Assembly: GCA_030063045.1 (NCBI GenBank)
Contig: JAQSEB010000032.1
Coordinates: forward strand, 1,860,001-1,924,000
From: Pratylenchus scribneri
Taxonomy: Eukaryota > Nematoda > Chromadorea > Rhabditida > Pratylenchidae
DNA: 64,000 bases
Reading direction: 5' to 3'
In this document: positions 44,528-55,573 of the stretch, piece after piece
Layout of the letters: each line of letters begins with the position of its first letter
Position numbering within the stretch: position 1 is the first letter of the stretch
Notes under the pieces: model-generated
The model's input: the letters and a program-made list of their open reading frames with translations, nothing else
What the model was told of the DNA's origin: nothing
Databases searched by the model: none
Translations under genes and position numbers: made by a program

Positions 44528-47500
44528 ATGGCCGAATCACACCGCTGTCTTGGGCCATCATCATCGTTTATCCTCCTCCTCAGCATTGTTAGCCTTTTTA
44601 GCCTTCTTCTAATGGAGCATGGATGCGCGGCCGAAAGGTAGGCCTCAAAATGCTATAAAAATGCCGAAAACATAAATTGAGCCAATAAGTACGCGGCACG
44701 CAACTTTCTTTCCCTCCAAAGAGTCAAAGCTTCCATGTTTTTCCCATCATTTAATTCCAAAGAAATTTGCTTCTCCTACATCATTCCCCTTTTGGCACCA
44801 CATTTTTGCCGCCGCCACCGGTTGCCCAGGCATTTATGATGGTGTGGTCCTTTCATTTTAGTAAACACAGCTGACTGAGACTTTGTCCTTCCATTTCCTT
44901 CCACAATTTTTCATATTGCTTCCTCCTTTTTCGGCCAATGCAAATTCAATTTTTGGCATCCAATCACACACAAAAATACTAAAAGTTCTTCCTCTTTTGC
45001 CCATGGCTTTTCCATCCAACAAAATGCGGGCACATAGAATGAATCGAAAATTGCTCCGAGAGCATCACAATGGAAAAAAGAGGCCGCATGGGCCAAGGGA
45101 GAAGGGAGAGAGGGGGCTTTATGCAAACGAGGTGGCCCGGGGGGCCCATTTTTGTGAGGAAATTTTTCGACAGCATCGAAAAGAGAGGGGTGGAATCGAA
45201 TGACGAAAAGCCAGAGTCGGGGTTGTTTTTGGCTGCAACAAAATTTGACTATTTTTGGATAAAAAGAAGGCTTCAAGAAAAAATACCCACTTGATTGAGC
45301 CTCTGGCGAAGGGAAATGGATGGCTAATTGGCTTGTGGCAAGGGGGAGAAGGAAATTTGAGACGAATTTGGGAAAAAAAACGATGGAGGGGATTTTACAT
45401 TAAATTCTCACGCTCTTTATATAAGGGGAAAGCTTAAAACAAAAAATAATAATGCTAAAAAAACTAATGATCAGAGAGCAAAAAATATTCAAAAATAAAT
45501 GATGAATTTTGCAGGAAAGCATTTTTTCGCCGAAATTCCCGGCATCTTCGTCGTCTTTCACGACTTTATGACTGGGAGGTGGATGAGTTCGGCTCATTTC
45601 GGCCAGTCATTCCAGCTACACAAAATGGCAGATTCCTACGTCATACAGCAGCCAAAAGCGAATCTGCTGGATCATCAGAGGAGGGAGGAGGCCAACAATG
45701 TGCAAATGATTCGTATATTTTGGACAAAATTCTTGACAACTATAATCGGCATAAAATCCCTGGGGGAAAGGTGGAGGTGGAAGTTGAGGTGGGGCATTCA
45801 GAATTACAAATCAGAATTACAATTACAAATCAGAATTACAATTACAATCGCAAATCAGAATTACAATTACAAATCAGAATTACAATTACAAATCAGAATT
45901 ACAATTACAAATCAGAATTACAATTACAAATCAGAATTACAATTACAAATCAGAATTACAATTACAATCGCAAATCAGAATTACAATTACAAATCAGAAT
46001 TACAATTACAAATCAGAATTACAATTACAAATCAGAATTACAATTACAATTACAAATCAGAATTACAATTACAAATCAGAATTACAATTACAAATCAGAA
46101 TTACAATTACAAATCAGAATTACAATTACAAATCAGAATTACAATTACAATTACAAATCAGAATTACAATTACAAATCAGAATTACAATTACAAATCAGA
46201 ATTACAATTACAAATCAGAATTACAATTACAATTACAAATCAGAATTACAATTACAAATCAGAATTACAATTACAAATCAGAATTACAATTACAATTACA
46301 AATCAGAATTACAATTACAATTACAAATCAGAATTACAATTACAAATCAGAATTACAATTACAAATCAGAATTACAATTACAATCGCAAATCAGAATTAC
46401 AATTACAATTCAGAATTACAATTACAATCGCAAATCAGAATTACAATTACAATCGCAAATCAGAATTACAATTACAATTACAAATCAGAATTACAATTAC
46501 AAATCAGAATTACAATTACAATCGCAAATCAGAATTACAATTACAATTCAGAATTACAATTACAATCGCAAATCAGAATTACAATTACAAATCAGAATAA
46601 ATTTATAAATCAGAATTACAATTACAATCGCAAATCAGAATTACAATTACAAATCAGAATTACAATTACAAATCAGAATTACAATTACAATCGCAAATCA
46701 GAATTACAATTACAATTCAGAATTACAATTACAATCGCAAATCAGAATTACAATTACAATTACAAATCAGAATTACAATTACAAATCAGAATTACAATTA
46801 CAATCGCAAATCAGAATTACAATTACAATTCAGAATTACAATTACAATCGCAAATCAGAATTACAATTACAATTACAAATCAGAATAAATTTATAAATCG
46901 GATTTAAAAAATTAGGAAATTTACAATTCGTTGTCCCCTTTTTTTAATTTTTGAAATTTCACAGGTCTGGGTACAAGAGATCACCACAATTTCAGGTGAA
47001 AATATTTTTTTTTAATTTCTACATATTAAAAATTCAGACATCACTTCGGACTTTCAGGCAAGTTTCCTTCCATTTTTGCCACCTTTTTTCACAAAACAAA
47101 AAGTCCTTCAATCTTCACCCCTTTTTTGTCGCCTTCGGCCCAAGAAAACAATAGGCCTTCAATTTTTAAAGCCACACATTTCTTGTCGTTATAGAGACGA
47201 AAAATTGTTGTTTGTTGGGTCAAAAAAATGTCCACTAAAATGTTCTTCTTCCTGCCATCATATTCTTTGAATTTGTAAAACAAAACATGCTTAAATATGT
47301 AAATAATTCACCACATTTTTTCCTTTATTTTCAGTTGGATATTTACATCAGTGAAATGTGGAGGGTAAATATTTGAATGAGGGATTGGAAATTTTTATTG
47401 GAAAATTTGATTATTAGGATCAAGCATTGGATTATGCTTGGATGGAGCCATGCAAATACAAGTCGGGGTACAAATGGAGATTGGCCCCTACATGGGAAAG

Positions 47501-50500
47501 GATGAAGATGATGATAAAGAAGAAGAAGAAGATGATGAGGAAGATAATTATGAGGATGATAATGAGAATGATTAAGAAAGATGATTAAGAAGATCACTAA
47601 GCTTCATCATCATCCTCTTCTTCATCATCATCTTCATCCTTTCCCACGTAGGGGCCAATCTCCATTAGTACCCAAGTCGGCATTAAAATCAAAATTCACA
47701 ATAAAATGTGTATTTTTTAGTCTTTCATTGAACAGCATTTTACTTGAGAAATTGTGGACACCAAATTCGGTAATATCAATAAAATCGCCTGGGGCTAATC
47801 CACCGCAAATAGAATGATTGATGGTACCGCTATTACAGTATCGCTGATGCCTTTCTTTCTGACATTTCTTAACAAGGAAGCAATCAATCAGGAAAGGAGA
47901 TATGCCATTCGAATCCTTTAAATACCCTTTAAAAAGTGGCTTTATTCATTTTTTGGAAATACAAAGTATTTTGTAAAAATAAGCGGCAGCTTTTCTTCAC
48001 AAGTCAGAAAATTCGATTCTATTATATTCAAAGATATTTAACTTAATTAAAAGTTAAACTTTATATAATTTTAAAAAGCCACTTTTAATAGGATAATTTG
48101 TGCTTTCAAACGATATATTGCCTTCCTTTTTTGGTTTCTTCCTTGTTGAGATAAGGCCAAAAGAAAAGGCATAGTCAATGAAATTACGATACCAAAAAGT
48201 GCCCCTACCGAATCCAAATCCTCAAGGCTCAATCAATCCGATATTTCCCTTCTCCCACCAAACACAGTGTTTCATCAATTCAAAAACCGCTGACATCCAT
48301 CGATCACCATTTCCCAACATTTTTCTGCTCATTTATGCCAACGGCTCGGTTTGGACCAATTATCGGTTGAAGCTGCAGGGCCCATGCGAGATGGATTTGA
48401 CACGTTTCCCCTTCGACAATGTGACATGTTCCCTCACATTTGAATCATTCAACTACAATACGGATGAGGTGGAAATGCATTGGTCCAGTGTGGGTGTGGC
48501 CAAAATGCGGGATCACATCGAGTTGGCCGACTATCTGCTCATTAACATCATTTCCGAACGTCAGACTGTGGTGAGCCTTGGCACCCTAGGCCATCTTCTT
48601 CTCCATTATATGGCCATCCCAATCCCATTGGAAAGGGGGAATGTTTTTCAGAGAAACGGATATTACTGATTGAATACTTGCACCGTTATTTTGGTCATAA
48701 CTCAACGAAGCTATGACCAATTTAGGAAGGCAAAATATTTGAAAGCCCTAAATGTCCGCTAAAAAGTGGCATATATAAATTTCTGAAAACCTAAAACAAT
48801 TTGTAAACTAAGTGGATTTTATCCAGAAATTTGGGTTTATTACACTCAAAGACATGAAACTTTTTTTAAAACTTGATTTCATGAAATTAATTTTAGCCAC
48901 TTTTTATAAGACACTTTAAGCTTTCTAATGGTATATCGCCTTATCAGATTAAATATTGCCTCGTTAAGTTATTGGCCAAAAATCTTGTCTAGGGGTGTTG
49001 AATTTCCCTTACAAGAGTTGGGTGAAATGAATCAATTTTTTCCTAACTTATTCCATATAATAAATACAAACATTTCTGCAGCCTTATCCCGCCGGCTATT
49101 GGCACGAATTGACAATGCGTTTTCACTTCAAACGAAGGGCTGGCTGGTTTGTGTCACCCTCATTTTAAACAATGCCCAACCTTCTATTTAAAGGTATATT
49201 CTCCAGGCCTATTTGCCCACCTATTTGACCATCTTCATTTGTGAGTTTAAATTAATTAATCCAATTCCATTTTTGACCATTTAGCCTGGATTTCCTTTGT
49301 ACTTGGCACCCAAGCAATTCCGGCCCGAACAATGTTAGGCGTGAATTCCCTTCTGGCAATGACCTTCCAATTTGGCAATATTATTCGGCAAGAAATGATA
49401 AAAATTTCAATTATTTTTTTAATTTTTAAGGAATTTGCCCAAAGTCAGCTATGTGAAAGCCATCGGTTAGCCCCAAAATTCCCCTCCAAAATCCATTTTT
49501 CCTTCAGATATTTGGCTTCTTTCTTGCATGACTTTTGTCTTCTTTTCCCTTCTCGAATTGGCCTGGGTTGGCTATTTGAGTCGAAAGGAGGCGGATAGCA
49601 AAGAAGAGGCCAAAAAAGCGGCAGATGCGGCAGCCGCCTTTGCCGTCGACAAAATTAATATGGTCATTCCAACGCCGGCTGGGCTACCGCCACCAAATTC
49701 GGGTGGCGGAATTGGAGGGCAAGAGGATGAAAGCAATAATTTAAGGCAATTTGGCTAACAGGGATTAGGGCATAAAAATTTGGTATTCTCACAGAAGAAG
49801 AGGTGGGCCTCAATCAGCGGTGGCTGGCGGCAATGTTGAGGATGAGAGGGCGGCGCTGCTTTCGCGCACCAACGATTATGGGTACATTCCACCGGGCTAT
49901 GGACTTTTGAATGGCAGCGTCCAAAGGCAACAACAACAACAATTCGACCATCAATATGGGCTACCGCCAAAACCGGAATTGAGTAAGTGGCAACGGACAG
50001 TAGGGGACTTTTCAGTACTTGGGGCCATTCTTTTTATTTTGGCCCATAACAGCGAGGCTGAACCTTTTTTGTAAGGCGATATACCATTCGAAAGCCTAAA
50101 GTGTCCTCTATAAAGTGGCCATATTAAATTTTATTTAATTTCAATTATAAACAGTTATGCGCCTCTGATTGCAATAAATCTGACTTTTTTGAGGAAAATC
50201 GTTTTTCTACAAATTATTTAAATTTTTCAAAAAATTAGTTAAGCCATTTTGTAGACGATATAAAGGGCCTTCAAATTGATTATCGCCTTCCAAAATTGGT
50301 TATTCCTTTGCAGAATTATGGTCAAAAGATATTCTTCTAATAATTCAAATATTTTATAGGTTGGTCCCTGGCTGTCCCATTGGGCATGGATTCCTCCGTT
50401 CTCTCGGATGACCAGGCAATTCCTCCGTCAAAAGAGGAATCGGCAAACAACAATGCCTCAATGCAATACAGCAAATCCCAACGTGAACAGTTGGCCTTGA

Positions 50501-50574
50501 GAATTGACCGCTATTCGGCACTTCTTTTTCCCGCACTTTTTGCACTTTTCAATGTTTTTTATTGGTACGAGTGA
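44528..50574 (+). CDS. Cys-loop ligand-gated anion channel subunit (LGC/GGR-like)
   Basis: Fifteen plus-strand exons: 44528-44637, 45515-45770, 46965-46995, 47038-47057, 47335-47364, 47418-47461, 47721-47769, 48268-48570, 49082-49150, 49207-49240, 49285-49387, 49431-49465, 49508-49745, 49795-49982, 50360-50574. They give 574 residues. Exon 1 encodes a signal peptide (hydrophobic [15 protein letters not shown]). The extracellular domain has [30 protein letters not shown] and the Cys loop [15 protein letters not shown] (13 residues between cysteines). TM1 is [19 protein letters not shown]2 starts [13 protein letters not shown]; the PAR motif marks anion selectivity. TM3 follows [13 protein letters not shown]4 is close to the C-terminus ([20 protein letters not shown]). 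Three introns use GC donors (after 47057, 49387, 49745). Exon 4 is 20 nt. Agonist cannot be told. Start inferred from signal peptide and phase. Confidence 0.9.
45799..46897. repeat. Satellite array 3, in the second intron of the anion-channel gene
   Basis: About 1.1 kb of AATTAC/AAATCAG units inside intron 45771-46964. A motif AATAAATTTATAAATC interrupts the array twice (~46598 and ~46884) after similar unit patterns, so the array carries an internal duplication of about 280 bp. The long open frames across it (369 and 442 codons) begin in the real exon upstream and are artefacts. The flanks do not resemble the B element. Confidence 0.96.
47459..47680. mobile_element. 206-bp palindromic MITE inserted at a splice donor
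   Basis: The element 47467-47672 has inverted ends GGTACAAATGGAGATTGGCC / inverse, with GA-rich and TC-rich arms, flanked by exact 8-bp copies CAAGTCGG. Its ends share GGTAC with the 672-bp palindrome at 40255. The left duplication contains the 5' splice site used by the channel gene (exon ends at 47461). Confidence 0.9.
47818..48185. mobile_element. Family B palindromic element, copy 15
   Basis: Arms with CTTAACAAGGAAGCAATCAA and TTGTTGAGATAAGGCC. In the 47770-48267 intron of the anion-channel gene. Confidence 0.85.
48665..48990. mobile_element. Family B palindromic element, copy 16
   Basis: Arms with TTTTGGTCATAACTCAACGA and CCTCGTTAAGTTATTGGCC. In the 48571-49081 intron of the anion-channel gene. 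Confidence 0.87.
50001..50345. mobile_element. Family B palindromic element, copy 17
   Basis: Left terminus TAGGGGACTTTTCAGTACTT begins 18 nt after the splice donor. It makes up most of the 377-nt last intron (49983-50359) of the anion-channel gene. Confidence 0.9.
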
Positions 50575-51244
50575 ATTTATATTTTGCCTTTAATTCAAAT
50601 TCCCTCAAAGGTATCATTATATGACAGAATAAATTGGATTAATTGGCCATTTTGCTGCTCCACCCAATACAAAAAAAGGCTCATGCATTTCAACACAGCC
50701 TCAATTTTTCACATTTTGCAAAAATGGAACAAAATTTACTTAAACTTATTATTATTATTGCGCATTTTCACCGAAAAATAGCTTAAAACATTTCAATTAA
50801 CGATGTTTTTGAAATTGGTTTTAAGGGTTTCTTAAAATATTACTACTTTATTGGTTTAATCTCTCTAAATTGCCAAAAAGCAATTTGAATAAAATTTTTT
50901 AAACCACCTTTTTCGGTGAAATGCGCTAGCACATTTATTGAACAAAATATGGCAAAATTTATTATTAATATTCTCTGCAATAAAATACACATTTTGAACA
51001 AAGGAAAAAGTGACAAATTTTAGGGGTGGGTGGGATGGACACGTGGTGAGGAATTCACATGGGACCATTTTGGTGGAAAATAATGCAAAATGGTTTTGGA
51101 AATGCGGAAGTGGAATTTTTATAAGGGGAATGTGAGCAATCCTGAGAGAAGAAAGACTTGTGGCCAAATATTGATAAAATAATGGCTTGGCAATCGTGAA
51201 TAAGATTGTTGAGGTCGATGGATGATGATTTGTTGTCAACATTT
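50575..51244. other. Convergent intergenic region, channel genes
   Basis: About 670 bp between the stops of two converging genes; presumably both 3' UTRs. No further coding exon was supported. Confidence 0.6.
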
Positions 51245-54038
51245 TCAATCATATTCATCCTCCCTTGACCGAAATTTGTTTGCCAACCAAGCCTAAAATG
51301 GAATTGGGCATTTTTTGGAGGGTTGAAGTCATTAAATTAGAAGCAAGATGTTTCAGTACCCTAGACCGTTCTTTTGGCCATAGTTCAACAAGGAAGCATC
51401 TGATTCGGGAGTTCGATATGTCACTAAAAAGCTCTAAATCTCCTCTAAAAAGTGGCTTTATAGCTGTTTAGAAAAATTAAAACTCCTCTAAAAACATGGT
51501 TTTGCCTCAAAAATTCGCCTTTATAAATTCAAAATCATATAACTATTTTAAGAAATTGATTTTCATAAATATTTTTAAGCCACTTCGTAAAGGACACTTT
51601 GGGCTTTAAAATAGTATATCGCCTTCCCAAATTGGCCATTGCCTCACAGAGCTATAAACAAAAGAATGGCAAAGGTACTTAAACATCCATTACAGTGTTA
51701 AACTGACCACTTTGTTCACCACTTCCTCCTGGGCCAAATTGAAGCACATTGCCAGCAAGGCCATTCCGGCCAGCAAATAAATGCTTGTGATCACCAGCTT
51801 CTCCTGTGCCTCTTTGTTGCTGCCAACCGAACCGCCTGGGAATTTGTCGCCAAAGCCAATGGTTGTCAAGGATATGTAGCAAAAGTAGAAACTGTCAAGA
51901 AATGTCCACTCTTCCCAGAGGCAAAATAGCACGGAACCAGTGACCAAATAGGCCAACATTGTGAGCAGAACCAATGAAAGGGGCACCTGCGATTATTCAT
52001 TTAAAAAGTTTAAAAATTGAGGCTGAGGGATTCACCGATATTCTCTGCAATTGGGCCTCCACATTTTCCTTCACCTCCAATTGGTCCAAATGTGCCCTTG
52101 CCGCCAACAACTTTAAAAAGTAAACCCTTTTTTTACTCAAAATAATGTGCCTCCTTCACTTCATTCACGTCAGCCGCAGCCGCAAGTGGCAATGCCGATG
52201 AAGGCATCAATCCATTCGGTGGACCAGGTCCTCCGCCCAATGATTCCAATGAGCAATTATCGTGTGGAAGGCGCAGACTATGATGGTTTAAATAGGGCCG
52301 ATTTGCGCGAGTCAATTTTGCCACCAATGAATTAGCACGTCGAATTTTGGCCGCTCTCCTTCGCTTGTGCCAAAGAATGAGATTGTATTTAAGACGGATT
52401 GAGCGAGCATAGAGGAATCTGAAAATTGAAATACCTTAAGGTTATTTAATTCTTAGGATGATTGATTTGGAAAATAACTTATTAAAGGTGAATTAATTTG
52501 ATAACTATTTAAGCACTAATGTAAGCTGATTCCGAGTAATTTAGCTTTATTTTGGAGAGAAAAGTTTGTGGAATTTTAGTTTCGAGAATAAACAAAACAT
52601 AGTTGCAAATTCTAAAATTAGCAATCGAAAATACATTTTTCTTAGCAAACAGAAACACATTTTTCTTAGCAATCGAAAATACATTTTTCTTAGCAAACAG
52701 AAACACATTTTACTTAGCAAACGAAAACACATTTAACTTAGCAATCGAAAACACATTTTACTTAGCAAACGAAAACACATTTAACTTAGCAAGTGAAAAC
52801 ACATTTTAGCAATCGAAAACACATTTTACTTAGCAAACTACACATTTAATTACCCAATCTAAAACATATTTTTCTTAACAAACGAAAAATCCGTTAACCG
52901 AAAACAAATTTGCCAGAAGACACATCTTCCTTCCAGAAAATGCCGTTCTCCTTTTCCTCCTTCTCTTTATCCATTAAATAAAAAAACCAATTCCCCTTTT
53001 CTCTCATTTTTCACTTAAATATGTTAAGTTTACCTAAATATTTTTGCCATAACATCGCCAATGTTCGTCAAGAATAACAACATCAATGGAATACCGATGA
53101 TGGCAAAAAGGATGGTCAATGTTTTGCCAAAATATGTCTTTGCTGCAGTATTCCCATAGCCAATTGTTGTAATCACCTTTGGAAAGAATAGAGGGAATTT
53201 GGGCTAATTTATTTGATAGATTACGGTCAGGGAATAGAGAAACGCCCCGGTGAATGTCCATTGGGCGGCCATGCCAAATTCCTTTCCATCGTATCCTCTC
53301 TGAAATTGTGGCAAAATTAATTTGATTAAATCATTTTATGAAACCCGAATTGCCCACATGCACTTTCGTTGGAATTGTTTTGTCTGATTGTACACCGTCC
53401 TTTCCCAGACTCTCCTATCCAATTTGTTCACCCGAAATGTGGCATTCCAAGCAATTTGAACGGCTTGGCGTCGAGCCAAAGTCACGTCATTTTGAATAAA
53501 GCGCTTAAAGGGCAATATTATTCAAAGAATTCTCTAATAAAATAAAATTGAAAGATTTCTTCAAAATTTGGTCAGGTAAGTACCATATTTTCTCTATTAG
53601 AAGCCCACCCTCGATTTTGAGGTACCGTACCTCTTGGAAAGATGAATTTTTTGAAAATTTTTTATTGTTTTTTCTCAGTTCCATGGTGCTTAATAAAAAA
53701 CACTATATTTTTTCAGACCTTAAATTTTAGGGACATAGAAACTTATAAGCCCATAGGCTAATATAGATAATTTATGGTAAATAATTCAATCAATGAATTT
53801 TCAATTTGAATTCACAGAAAACCTCGTGAGGCCCTTCAACCGCCCTGAAAACGACGGCACCAAGGAGGGCATAGCCAATCACCTTCACAAAAACAAGTTT
53901 GTTGGCACCGAATTTGGCATCTTATAAAGACAAACTAACCAATGCGCACAGTCCAACATGGGAGAAGAGGAAGGCAATGATCCTCTTCACCAAATTCACA
54001 ACATGCTGAACTTTGGAGCGTCGATGCCTTCTCCCCAT
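51245..54038 (-). CDS. TWK-type two-pore-domain (K2P) potassium channel
   Basis: Nine minus-strand exons (54038-53940, 53882-53823, 53503-53345, 53299-53225, 53176-53034, 52418-52137, 52096-52036, 51986-51708, 51292-51245) give 401 residues. The layout is classic K2P: M1 (HVGLCALVIGYALLGAVVF); an extracellular cap with N-glycosylation sites (NATF, NQT); pore 1 with TTIGYG; M2 (ILFAIIGIPLMLLFLTNIGD); a ~115-residue basic loop; M3 (LSLVLLTMLAYLVTGSVLF); pore 2 with TTIGFGD; M4 (LVITSIYLLAGMALLAMCFN); and a short tail VAWLANKFRSREDEYD. Dimers form a leak K+ pathway (family knowledge). The 62-nt intron after exon 1 is placed so that M1 stays continuous. The acceptor at 52096 was chosen by phase and is the least certain junction. 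Introns hold a family B element, a tandem repeat and a family D element. Confidence 0.92.
51345..51700. mobile_element. Family B palindromic element, copy 18
   Basis: Left terminus TTCAGTACCC, arm TTGGCCATAGTTCAACAAGG, inverse right arm and terminus near TTACAGTGTT. It makes up most of the 51293-51707 intron of the TWK channel gene. Confidence 0.88.
52619..52890. repeat. Tandem repeat, ~25-28-bp units CTTAGCAANNGAAAACACATTT
   Basis: About ten imperfect units beginning AGCAATCGAAAATACATTTT or AGCAAACGAAAACACATTT, in the 52419-53033 intron of the TWK gene. Repetitive frames on both strands are by-products. Confidence 0.92.
53577..53780. mobile_element. Short inverted-repeat element, family D, copy 2
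   Basis: Starts TACCATATTTTCTCTATTAG with AGAAGCCC and ends near AATTTATGGTAAAT after TAAGCCC, so the termini are inverted. Related to 22764-22866. In a TWK channel intron. Confidence 0.55.
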
Positions 54039-55573
54039 TGTGAAAAATAAGAAGAAGCCTATTAATGAAAGAGGAGGAAGGCACAATCAATGCGGCTTTT
54101 CAACAATTCAAAAATGGCTGACAATTGAATGAATTTGAAAGGGAAAGGGCCGTAGGGCATAGTTTGCAAAAAAGGCGCATTGTTGAAATCCATAAAAGCG
54201 CCGGAATGGCTTTTGGCTGTGCCATCAAGTTGGTGGTGGCCGCAAAAATGCTTCTTCTCAGAGTCAAGGCCATGCCGTGGCATTCCCCCTTCCCATTCTT
54301 CCCCTTCTCCCATTGCATTTCCTTCCTCTCCCTCCAATCCCTCCCATTCCGCCTTCAATCCCTCCAAAGTTTTTGGGCCCCCCTTCCCTTTTTATCCCAA
54401 TGGGAATTCAGCAATAGAATATATGGCCCAAAAGCGAATCAGCCCCTTCGCCTTTTTTGCTGCTTTCTTTTCTCTTTCTTCATTCTTCGAGGCGGCTAAA
54501 CAAAGAAAGTGAAAGGGAGACGTATTTGGCCTCCAAAAACGCCGTGAAAGGAAAGAGTGGAGGAATTGCGTCAACCAATTGCCATTTTTTTGCTGCATTG
54601 TTTTTGGCCACAACCATCCTTTTATGGTCATTCATCAGAGCAAGGGAAGAAGGCACATCGTGTATGGAATATGAGCCGTGGAATTTTTGGAGGGATGCCC
54701 CAAGGGGGAATTTTGGAAGGGTTGAAAGAAGATTGGATTGATTGGATTTGGAGAGGCAAATTGGATGAGCGAAAAAATGAAAAGTGGCAAACCCAATTCA
54801 ATAAATCAAACTTTTTTAACACCCAAAACATATGTTGCTGTCGATTCTGATTTCTTTAATCAAAAATAATATGGCAGGCATTGTAGTTTGTGGGATAAAT
54901 GTTGGCATCCTAAAGCAATATTAATTTATGGCTCATTCGATCCGGCATGAGCGATTTAATAGGTAAAATATTAATTCTGGTCAGATTTAGTATTCAATTT
55001 TAAAAATGTTAAACAGTTTAAAAATCTAAAATTTGAATTGGCCATAACTTGGGTTCAATCCGCTTAAATCAATTTGAAATTTAAATCTTCTAAACAAAAT
55101 AGATCCCAAAAAATCGATTGAGCCGCAGAGCCGTACGATAATTAAAAAAGATGCCGAAATCCAAGTCGATAGAAAATCAAAATTAGTAAAACATCTCCGC
55201 ATTCAACAAATACATTGGAAAGAGAACAAAAGTGGGAAGAATATGTAAGGGATCGATACAAAGTTGCGATCGATGGGATGGGCTAGAAGGGAGTTTGGGC
55301 CATGGAACAAAGTAAAAGCCAAAGGAAAAGCCGAGAAAAGTGGGAAGGGGAAAAGAGACAACAAAGAATGGGTGGGGAGGCTGGCTGATGGGAATATGGG
55401 TTGGGGGATTTGGCCACATTGGATTGATCTGGGCTCGCCACAAGGCAAAAATCCAATCCTTCGCGGATATATCGACTTGAGTGTGCAGCAGGGAAAAGCG
55501 AGAATTGTCCCTTCCGGTTTCTGTTGGTCATCCATCTGCCAATAAATTATTTGTTTCCCTCATCTTCCTCCAG
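54039..55573. other. Divergent intergenic region, TWK channel / TNNI3K-like gene
   Basis: About 1.5 kb between two divergent start codons. Several 80-124-codon frames exist on both strands but show no domain, splice logic or conserved motif. Probably promoter and upstream sequence. Confidence 0.55.
55556..55573 (+). promoter_or_regulatory. Likely trans-splice acceptor directly before the TNNI3K start codon
   Basis: A pyrimidine tract (CCCTCATCTTCCTCCAG) ends in AG immediately before the ATG at 55574. In nematodes such a site commonly receives a spliced leader. Inference from sequence only. Confidence 0.5.

Noticed and set aside
45499..46907. Two long plus-strand frames (369 and 442 codons) through satellite array 3
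   Set aside because: They begin in or next to the real ion-channel exon 45515-45770 and then read through the intron satellite. A good splice donor at 45771 and conserved downstream exons show this is intron.
53883..53939. A 19-nt intron and extra coding sequence (DAKFGANKLVF) in the K2P channel
   Set aside because: Such an intron is too short. A 57-nt intron (53939-53883) with GTTAGT donor joins the two halves of M1 cleanly.
54062..55545. Frames of 80-124 codons between the K2P and TNNI3K genes
   Set aside because: No family resemblance, splice logic or compositional sign of coding. Treated as intergenic.
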